Assembly (NCBI GenBank): GCA_035411265.1
Contig: DAONSQ010000008.1
Location: 1-19,278, forward strand
Origin: UBA1359 sp035411265
GTDB taxonomy: Bacteria; Patescibacteriota; Patescibacteriia; Patescibacteriales; Patescibacteriaceae
Length of the DNA: 19,278 bases
Reading direction: 5' to 3'
The position numbers were made by a program, and so were the translations under genes. Positions within the stretch are counted from its first letter, which is position 1; each line of letters starts with the position of its first letter. Under the pieces are notes generated by a model. The model ran no database searches and was not told the origin of the DNA. It was given only the letters and a program-made list of their open reading frames with translations. Shown here one piece after another: positions 13,923 to 19,278 of the stretch.

Positions 13923-14933
13923 ATGAAAGGGAAATTATTGCTCGCATTCTGGTTGCTAACACTGTTATTTATCAGTCTAAATTTGTCAGCCATTGGTTCG
14001 GCAGTTTACTGGACTAGTCCGGTCATGCCGGAAGCTGATATGGCAAATATTGCCAAACATGACTTAGCTATAATTGATTTAGAGAATATGTTTAACAATC
14101 TAGATCAGTTAAAGCAGTTGAAAAAATTGAATCCGCAGATAAAAATTATCTGCTATGTTAATTTTTTCGAAATTTGGACTAGCCCAATGGCTAATCGGCC
14201 TTTTGGCAATAGGCTTGCTCAGACCATTGAGGAGAAGTTTCCTGGGTGGGTTCTAAAAAGCCCAGACGGCAAACCGGTTATCTTTTGGCAAGGGATGAAA
14301 GTGCTTAATTTAAGCGACACTTGTCCAATTGTCGAGGGTTATAACTACTCTAAATATTTTCAAGAGATTCTTCTGGAAAATATTTTAGCTGATCCGGTTT
14401 GGGACGGTCTTTTCCTGGATAACCTCTATGATGAGGTGTCTTGGCTAGGGCCGGTTGATCTTGATTTAGACGGCGAAATCGACGGTCTTGGGGCTATCGA
14501 TTATGCTTGGTACCGAGGAGTCGACATTTTTTTAGCTGGAATTCGTCAAGCTAAAGGGCAAAATTTCTTGATAATCGGTAATCACTTATCCTTGTTTTAT
14601 CAGGATAAGATTGATGGCCGCATGCTCGAAGAATTTCCCACTAGAGCGCATAACTTTGATTGGAACAAAGTCATGCGATTGGCTACTCAGTGGCCAATCG
14701 TGATAATCCAAGGTAAGAGCAATCAGACAGAAATGGCTTTCAGTAGCTCGCTATTAATTGATAACGCCTATTTTTGTCTGGACAATAATTTAACGTTGTC
14801 TGAAGAAAAACTCGCCAAGCTTAAAGAATTGCAAAAATTGGCTTTAAGCCAGCGGGGGAAATTGATTTTTAACCCAAAAGACGGCAGTTATTCTCGCCAA
14901 TTAGGCGGGGAGATAATTACCGTCAAACCATAA
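13923..14933 (+). CDS. Secreted putative glycosidase (GHL15-like TIM-barrel type)
   Basis: The 336-residue protein has an N-terminal signal or anchor helix (about 5-27), then a glycosidase-like domain: AVYWTSPVMPEADMANIAKHDLAIIDLENM, IKIICYVNFFEIW, WDGLFLDNLYDEV (160-172) and FLIIGNHLS. This pattern matches the putative glycoside hydrolase families of the GHL15/TM1410 type, which are TIM-barrels with acidic residues after the barrel strands; I infer D166 and E236/E237 as possible active-site residues. A D-x-D-x-D-G-x-x-D loop (179-187) resembles a calcium-binding site. A truncated relative at 18676-19278 has the same loop and the same WDGL motif. It may cut the polysaccharide made by this locus; the substrate is unknown. 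It has a strong ribosome binding site and intermediate base composition. Confidence 0.72.
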   Translation: MKGKLLLAFWLLTLLFISLNLSAIGSAVYWTSPVMPEADMANIAKHDLAIIDLENMFNNLDQLKQLKKLNPQIKIICYVNFFEIWTSPMANRPFGNRLAQTIEEKFPGWVLKSPDGKPVIFWQGMKVLNLSDTCPIVEGYNYSKYFQEILLENILADPVWDGLFLDNLYDEVSWLGPVDLDLDGEIDGLGAIDYAWYRGVDIFLAGIRQAKGQNFLIIGNHLSLFYQDKIDGRMLEEFPTRAHNFDWNKVMRLATQWPIVIIQGKSNQTEMAFSSSLLIDNAYFCLDNNLTLSEEKLAKLKELQKLALSQRGKLIFNPKDGSYSRQLGGEIITVKP

Positions 14934-14936
14934 CTT

Positions 14937-14993
14937 AATCCACTAAGTTGATTTGATACTTAACTGTGTCAGTCAGCTTGGTGGATTTTTTTT
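14937..14993 (+). terminator. Strong terminator after the glycosidase-like gene
   Basis: AATCCACTAAG (14937-14947) pairs with CTTGGTGGATT (14977-14987), an 11-bp stem with one G-U pair, followed by an eight-T tract (14986-14993). The 29-base loop contains a second small hairpin (ACTG...CAGT). It marks the end of the cassette transcript. Confidence 0.85.
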
Positions 14994-15039
14994 GTTTTTA
15001 AGCTAGTAAAACCTTTACTTTTAGGCGATTTTGTGACAA

Positions 15040-15045
15040 TATAAA
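15040..15045 (+). promoter_or_regulatory. Weak -10-like element before the O-antigen ligase gene
   Basis: TATAAA (15040-15045) lies seven bases before the ATG at 15052, after a strong terminator, so a promoter is expected in this gap. No good -35 is visible at the right distance (TTTACT at 15014 is 20 bases away). If used, the transcript would be nearly leaderless. Confidence 0.25.
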
Positions 15046-15051
15046 ACTGTT

Positions 15052-16344
15052 ATGAAAGAGATTAAAAAAGAACAAAAAAGCCAGTCAATGAAGAGAACAA
15101 AACCACTGGAATTTTTAATGCTAGCCGGGTTGTTTTTGAGTGCGCTAACGTTGCCGTTAATTGATTGCCGTTTACCAGGTAGTCTGGGCGGTATGAGAAT
15201 TAGTGATTTTTTAATTTTAGTGGTTGGCGCTATTTTTGCCGGCCAGTATTGCTATCAGTCCTTAGTTAAGAGAAAACTCCAGCCAATAATTTGGCCGCTT
15301 GGTCGCTATTGGCTGTTATTTTTAGGCGCCATAATTGTCAGTTCAGCTCTAAGCTTGTGGCCGGTTGATTCGCTCAAATACGCACTCAAAACGATTGTTT
15401 TTGCCTATCTTTTTTATATAGTTTTGCCAGCTAATTTAATTGATTCTTGGTCTAAATGGCGCTGGCTTTTGGGGTCAATTGTGATTGCTGGAATAGGTAG
15501 TAGCTTGGTTGGTTTATGGTCACTCACTCAGCAAAATCTGAGCGATATCTTTTTTCGTGTTCAGCCAGTAGCTCTATGGGGCCATTGGTGGCTGGGCTAC
15601 AACCATAATCTGATCGGTGAATTTTTAGTGATTACTAATTTATTTTTGCTGGCAGGGAGAAATTTGATAACGTCAAAAAAATATCAAAGAGTTTTAGATG
15701 TTATTTTTATTGGTTGCTTGGCTTTAACTTTACTAACTTTTTCGCGGGCAGCTTGGATTACGGTGGGTCTACAATTTTTTATTTGGTGGACTTTAATTAA
15801 GAGTAGCCGGCAGAAAATTGGCTGGCTTTTAGCTCTAGGCTTGATGGCTATTATGGCTTTACCGATTTGGTTGCGAATGGAAAATCTGCAGGTTTCTAAT
15901 TTCAGTTCGACTGAGAATCGAGTTCTGCTTTTGCAAATATCAGTTGATAATTTTATTGAGCATCCGATTATTGGCCTGGGTAGCGGGCAGTATTTGCGAA
16001 TGGTTGGTGATAGTCTGCGCTTTACAGCTAAGTATGGCGATCCAATTGATTCGCACGGAATCATTCAAAAATTAATTGCCGAGAATGGCTTGATTGGTCT
16101 CGTGACTTATTTTTTATTGCTACTAGTCTTAATTAATTACTGGATAAAGCTGTGGCAAAACAATAAAAGTCTAGAGTCTTGGATAATTCCTTTAGTGCTA
16201 GGGGCTTTTGGTGGAGTGTTTTTTCAATTTTTTAATACGTCCTATTATAAGGGGAGAGTTTGGTTGCCGGTGGCGTTAACTTTAATTGCCGGACAATTAC
16301 TGGAATATGATCAAAAACGAAAACAACAAAAATCAATCGATTAA
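15052..16344 (+). CDS. O-antigen ligase/polymerase family membrane protein (Wzy/WaaL-like)
   Basis: The 430-residue polytopic protein has about ten or more membrane helices. The Wzy/WaaL (PF04932-type) signature is clear in the second half: TFSRAAWITV (229-238) and a large external loop with ENRVLLLQISVDNFIEHPIIGLGSGQYL, then DSHGIIQKLIAENGLIGLVTY (333 onward) with the conserved His335. Such proteins polymerise undecaprenyl-linked sugar repeat units or ligate finished chains onto an acceptor. Sequence cannot separate the two. The Wzz-like gene upstream favours a polymerase role. ATG at 15052 gives a 19-residue polar start; ATG at 15088 is an alternative. The gene overlaps the following glycosyltransferase by 38 bases. 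Confidence 0.85.
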   Translation: MKEIKKEQKSQSMKRTKPLEFLMLAGLFLSALTLPLIDCRLPGSLGGMRISDFLILVVGAIFAGQYCYQSLVKRKLQPIIWPLGRYWLLFLGAIIVSSALSLWPVDSLKYALKTIVFAYLFYIVLPANLIDSWSKWRWLLGSIVIAGIGSSLVGLWSLTQQNLSDIFFRVQPVALWGHWWLGYNHNLIGEFLVITNLFLLAGRNLITSKKYQRVLDVIFIGCLALTLLTFSRAAWITVGLQFFIWWTLIKSSRQKIGWLLALGLMAIMALPIWLRMENLQVSNFSSTENRVLLLQISVDNFIEHPIIGLGSGQYLRMVGDSLRFTAKYGDPIDSHGIIQKLIAENGLIGLVTYFLLLLVLINYWIKLWQNNKSLESWIIPLVLGAFGGVFFQFFNTSYYKGRVWLPVALTLIAGQLLEYDQKRKQQKSID

Positions 16345-17488
16345 GATAGTTTATTTAACGCCGCATTTATTTATTGGTGGAGCCGAGCGGCTTCTGATTG
16401 ATGTTGTTAAAAGACTGGATCGACAGAAGTTCGATATTAGTATTTGCTGTTTGAAGGCTGGGGCAACTGAGGCTGAGCAATGGCGAAAAGAGTTAGAAGC
16501 TAAAGGGATAAGTGTTAGATTATTATCTAATTATAATCAAGGCGGCAATTTTATAACTAAAGTTTTTAGGACAATGGTTATTGCTTGGCGGCTGTTTAAG
16601 TATTTGAAGGAAGTTAGTCCGGATATCTTGCAGACACAGCTTTCAGCTGATATTTATCGACCAATTGGTCGCCTGGCTAGAGTTCCTAAAATAATCAGTA
16701 TTGAACATAATCTTGATAAAGATGAACCCAGGCGGATAATTTTTTTAAAAAAACTTTTTCGAAAATCAGCTGACCGGATTATTGCTGTATCGACAGCAGT
16801 TAAACAGGATGTGATTAAGAGGTATGGTTATAAAGCGAAGATAATTGAGGTAATTTATAATGGAGTTGATTATGGTAAGTTTTATAATATCCGTTTTGAT
16901 TGGCGCAAGGTCGAAAGTCCGAATTATCTTTGGCGCTTCGGTGCTGTTGGCCGCTTAGTTCCGCAAAAGGGTTTTGATCTCCTGCTGACTGAATTAGCTC
17001 AATTGCCTCAAGCTATAAATTGGCAGTGTTCAATTGCTGGGGTTGGCCGTCAAGAAGAAGGTTTAAAACAATTGGCTGAATATTTAAAAATTACTGACAA
17101 GATTTCTTTTCTTGGTCATGTTGCTGATGTGCCTAAGTTTTTGAGCAGTTTAGATGTTTTTATTGTGCCGTCTCGTTGGGAGGGCTTGGGTTTAGTGGTT
17201 TTGGAAGCGGGGGCGGCGGGATTGCCAGTTTTTGCCAGTCGAGTTGACGGTATTAAAGAAATTATTAATGACAAGAAAGATGGTTATTTATTTAAAGCCG
17301 AACAAAAAGGACAATTAGCCAAATATCTAAATAAATCGCTTTCTGGTGATTTGCGCCAACTAACTAACTGTGCTGAAAATTTACAGAAGAAGGTTAAACA
17401 GGAATTTTCGATTGATCAGACAGTGCTGCAGTATGAAAATTTTTATAAACAATTAATCCAAGTTGATGAAAATACTTCAAGTCAATAA
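16307..17488 (+). CDS. GT4-family glycosyltransferase
   Basis: This 393-residue GT-B fold enzyme would transfer a sugar from a nucleotide-sugar donor onto a lipid-linked or growing glycan at the cytoplasmic membrane face. The N-terminal acceptor domain starts IVYLTPHLFIGGAERLLIDVV (the GGAE-type loop). The C-terminal donor domain has GRLVPQKGFDLLL and the E-x7-E motif with E292 and E300 in WEGLGLVVLEAGAAGLPV, followed by GIKEIINDKKDGYLF. I chose the ATG at 16307 over an upstream TTG at 16286, because the ATG start leaves only a short polar lead before the first beta strand and a smaller overlap with the upstream gene. Donor and acceptor cannot be told from sequence. Confidence 0.9.
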   Translation: MIKNENNKNQSIKIVYLTPHLFIGGAERLLIDVVKRLDRQKFDISICCLKAGATEAEQWRKELEAKGISVRLLSNYNQGGNFITKVFRTMVIAWRLFKYLKEVSPDILQTQLSADIYRPIGRLARVPKIISIEHNLDKDEPRRIIFLKKLFRKSADRIIAVSTAVKQDVIKRYGYKAKIIEVIYNGVDYGKFYNIRFDWRKVESPNYLWRFGAVGRLVPQKGFDLLLTELAQLPQAINWQCSIAGVGRQEEGLKQLAEYLKITDKISFLGHVADVPKFLSSLDVFIVPSRWEGLGLVVLEAGAAGLPVFASRVDGIKEIINDKKDGYLFKAEQKGQLAKYLNKSLSGDLRQLTNCAENLQKKVKQEFSIDQTVLQYENFYKQLIQVDENTSSQ

Positions 17489-18683
17489 ATTCAATTATCC
17501 GCGCGGCGGGGCTGATAAATATTTTATTGAAATAACAGAAAGGTTGTTAGCCAATGGTCATCAAGTAGTTAAGTTTTGTATGAATGATCAGCGAAACTTA
17601 CCGGATGATAATAGTGGTTATTGGCCGAGTAATATTAATTTTGAGCACCCAAGCATTATTGATAAACTGAAAGCTCCTTTAAGGATTATTTATAGCTTGG
17701 AGAGCAAATTTCAGTTTAAACGGTTATTAAAAAAGTTTAAGCCTGATATTATTCATGCTCACAATATTTATCATCAATTATCGCCATCGATTATTGATGC
17801 GGCTCGTGAAGCTAAGGTGCCGGTAGTTATGACCTTACATGATTATAAATTGGTCTGTCCTAATTATCAAATGCTTAATCATGGCCAGTTATGTGAAAAA
17901 TGTTTGGATGGTAATTTTTGGCATTGTTTTCAAGAGCGATGTTTTAAAAATTCTTTGAGCCAAAGTTTTTTAGTTAGCTTGGAATCATCAATTCATCAGG
18001 CTCGCCGTACTTATGATCGCGGTATTAAATTATTTATTGCACCTAGCCAATTTTTAGCTGATAAATGCCGGCAAGCCGGCTGGTCGTCAGACCGGGTGAG
18101 GGTGTTGAATAATCCGATTGGTGAATTGCCTTTGGGGCAGCGCCAACCGCAAAATTATTTTCTCTATGCTGGAAGATTGTCGGCTGAAAAAGGCATTGAA
18201 GTATTATTGCACGCTCTAGCTGAGACTAATTATCGGCTTAAAATTGCCGGCAGCGGTCCTTTAGAAGCTAGTCTTAGGCTATTAACTAATCAACTAAGTA
18301 TTGATAGTCAAGTGGAGTTTTTGGGTTTTCAAAATAATCGTCAGTTGGCTAAATTAATTGATGGAGCAATAGCTTTGGTGGCGCCTTCGATTTGGTATGA
18401 AAATATGCCGCTAAGTGTTTTAGAATCACTGGGACGAGGTTGTCCGGTGGTAGCTAGTCGAATTGGTGGTTTGCCAGAAGTGGTAAGCGATGAGAATAAT
18501 GGTTGGTTGTTTGAGGTTCATAATAGTGATCAGCTGGCGAAAGCTCTGACTAAAGCATTTGAAGCAGATTGGTCGGAAGTTAGCCGAAGAGCTCAAAAAT
18601 CAATAGCTCAATTTGATTGGGATAGCCACTTAGGGGAAATTGAAAAAATTTATCAAGAAGTGATTAATCAAGCGAATGCCTAA
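17466..18683 (+). CDS. GT4-family glycosyltransferase with Cys-rich insert
   Basis: This 405-residue retaining-type glycosyltransferase has a GT-B fold. It begins MKILQVNKFNYPRGGADKYFIEIT, and the donor half carries YAGRLSAEKGIEVLL and the E-x7-E motif (E312, E320 in YENMPLSVLESLGRGCPVVA). The N-terminal half contains five Cys (C131, C143, C146, C154, C159) in the TLHDYKLVCPNYQML...CEKCLDG...HC...RCF pattern, known from a GT4 subfamily in exopolysaccharide clusters and possibly binding zinc. A TTG three bases upstream of the ATG is not needed. It overlaps the previous gene by 23 bases and the next by 8, so the glycan genes are translationally linked. The sugar specificity is unknown. Confidence 0.9.
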   Translation: MKILQVNKFNYPRGGADKYFIEITERLLANGHQVVKFCMNDQRNLPDDNSGYWPSNINFEHPSIIDKLKAPLRIIYSLESKFQFKRLLKKFKPDIIHAHNIYHQLSPSIIDAAREAKVPVVMTLHDYKLVCPNYQMLNHGQLCEKCLDGNFWHCFQERCFKNSLSQSFLVSLESSIHQARRTYDRGIKLFIAPSQFLADKCRQAGWSSDRVRVLNNPIGELPLGQRQPQNYFLYAGRLSAEKGIEVLLHALAETNYRLKIAGSGPLEASLRLLTNQLSIDSQVEFLGFQNNRQLAKLIDGAIALVAPSIWYENMPLSVLESLGRGCPVVASRIGGLPEVVSDENNGWLFEVHNSDQLAKALTKAFEADWSEVSRRAQKSIAQFDWDSHLGEIEKIYQEVINQANA

Positions 18684-19278
18684 GGTTTTTGCAACAATTT
18701 TTTTCGTACTCAGTTTACTTGGGCCAGCCAAAATGGTTCAGGCGGCTTCATTACCAGCTAATTATCCTCGTTTAGCTAACTATTATTTAAAGTATTATGG
18801 CCATGTTCAGGCGGCTGATTTGGAGGGTTTAAAAAAATGGGATCTGCTTATTTTACCCAATGATTATCAGTGGGCTTTTCCTGACTTTTTTGCCAGCTAT
18901 AAAAAGGCTAAACCAGAAGGTTTGGTTTTGGCTTATGTTTACCCATCAATGGCTATGTCGAGCAATATTAATCAACTTTGGCGATTGGCTGAGGAAAAGG
19001 ATTTGTGGCTAAAAGATGCTCGAGGTAATCGAATTGAAATGTGGCCAGGCTTATATGCTATTAATATAACTAAGTCTGAGTGGCAGAAGATTAACGTTAA
19101 TTTTTTACGCAATGATTTAGCTTGGGATAAATGGGATGGCCTGATGTTTGATACTGTTGATGCCGGAGTGAGCCGTTTTAATAAAAATGGGATTGATATT
19201 GATAGCGATGGACAGGCTGATTCAATTGATAAGATGGATAGTGCTTGGCGGCAGGGAATGGCTAATTTGTTTAAAAAA
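18676..19278 (+). CDS. Secreted putative glycosidase, paralogue of the upstream one (3' partial)
   Basis: The frame opens at ATG 18676, overlapping the preceding glycosyltransferase by 8 bases, and runs off the window end after 201 codons. A signal peptide (about residues 1-23, ending VQA) is followed by a domain related to the glycosidase-like protein at 13923-14933: both have a ...DLLIL/DLAIIDL strand, a VLAYVYPS/IICYVNFF strand, the WDGLMFDTVDAG/WDGLFLDNLYDE motif (here 153-164), and then a D-x-D-x-D-G-x-x-D loop (174-182) of calcium-binding type. It likely belongs to the same putative glycoside hydrolase group (GHL15/TM1410-like). Its codon use matches the glycosyltransferases and not the cassette genes, so the two copies may have different histories. 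The C-terminal part is outside the window. Confidence 0.75.
   Translation, partial: MPKVFATIFFVLSLLGPAKMVQAASLPANYPRLANYYLKYYGHVQAADLEGLKKWDLLILPNDYQWAFPDFFASYKKAKPEGLVLAYVYPSMAMSSNINQLWRLAEEKDLWLKDARGNRIEMWPGLYAINITKSEWQKINVNFLRNDLAWDKWDGLMFDTVDAGVSRFNKNGIDIDSDGQADSIDKMDSAWRQGMANLFKK

Noticed and set aside
16286..16306. TTG at 16286 as start of the first glycosyltransferase.
   Set aside because: The ATG at 16307 gives a normal GT4 N-terminus and a shorter overlap. The extra seven residues (LPDNYWN) look like the shadow of the upstream gene.
17463..17465. TTG at 17463 as start of the second glycosyltransferase.
   Set aside because: The ATG immediately follows at 17466 and gives the usual MKILQVN start.
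18066..18079. GCCGGCAAGCCGGC dyad in the last glycosyltransferase.
   Set aside because: It encodes an ordinary CRQAGW segment, is short, and each half is itself a palindrome, so it is probably chance in coding sequence.
1..19278. TGA recoded as a sense codon.
   Set aside because: All genes read full length with TGA treated as stop and no conserved domain is interrupted, so there is no sign of in-frame TGA.

Overview
The window is A+T-rich, almost entirely coding, and every gene I accept lies on the + strand. The organism looks like a bacterium of the Candidate Phyla Radiation (Patescibacteria, Parcubacteria-like). The reasons are a short prolyl-tRNA synthetase (415 aa) with a tiny zinc-ribbon-like insertion in place of the large editing domain, very tight gene packing, start codons mostly without a Shine-Dalgarno sequence, and a small glycan locus beside core cell-shape genes. 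This placement is inferred from gene character; no marker phylogeny was possible.

Layout. (1) 1-2355: end of secD, with parvulin-type prolyl isomerase sequence embedded in it, then secF (protein export). (2) 2412-9207: one long run, proS-mreB-mreC-mreD-mrdA (PBP2) plus an unrecognised membrane-anchored protein, with gaps of 0-1 bases or overlaps of 11 and 35 bases from proS onward. This is the elongasome for rod shape and side-wall peptidoglycan. (3) 9220-10927: a self-contained redox unit with a strong promoter, a CsoR/CstR-family regulator whose expected His ligand is Gln, a thioredoxin with a CGAC active site, a thioredoxin-reductase-like flavoprotein without the usual NADPH motif, and a terminator. 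The promoter spacer holds a sequence like CsoR/CstR operators. (4) 10929-11863: a second promoter and a Wzz-like chain-length protein. (5) 11864-14993: a block that differs from its surroundings in base and codon use and in having strong ribosome binding sites. It encodes a secreted LysM protein with an apparent beta-barrel C-terminal domain ending in Phe, a membrane-anchored coiled-coil/Gln-rich protein also ending in Phe, and a secreted glycosidase-like protein, with hairpins between and after. A short relic-like reading frame lies at its left edge. (6) 15052-19278: overlapping genes for an O-antigen ligase/polymerase-type protein, two GT4 glycosyltransferases, and a second glycosidase-like gene cut by the window end.

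Taken together, regions 4-6 look like a surface-polysaccharide locus: sugar transfer, polymerisation or ligation, chain-length control, and secreted enzymes that may trim the product. It sits next to peptidoglycan synthesis and a thiol-redox operon. The points most worth checking are the LysM/barrel cassette in a lineage thought to lack a conventional outer membrane, the SecD-parvulin fusion, and the CstR-like control of an unusual thioredoxin pair. No tRNA, rRNA, CRISPR array, insertion sequence or origin was recognised, and no gene-free stretch exceeds 130 bases.
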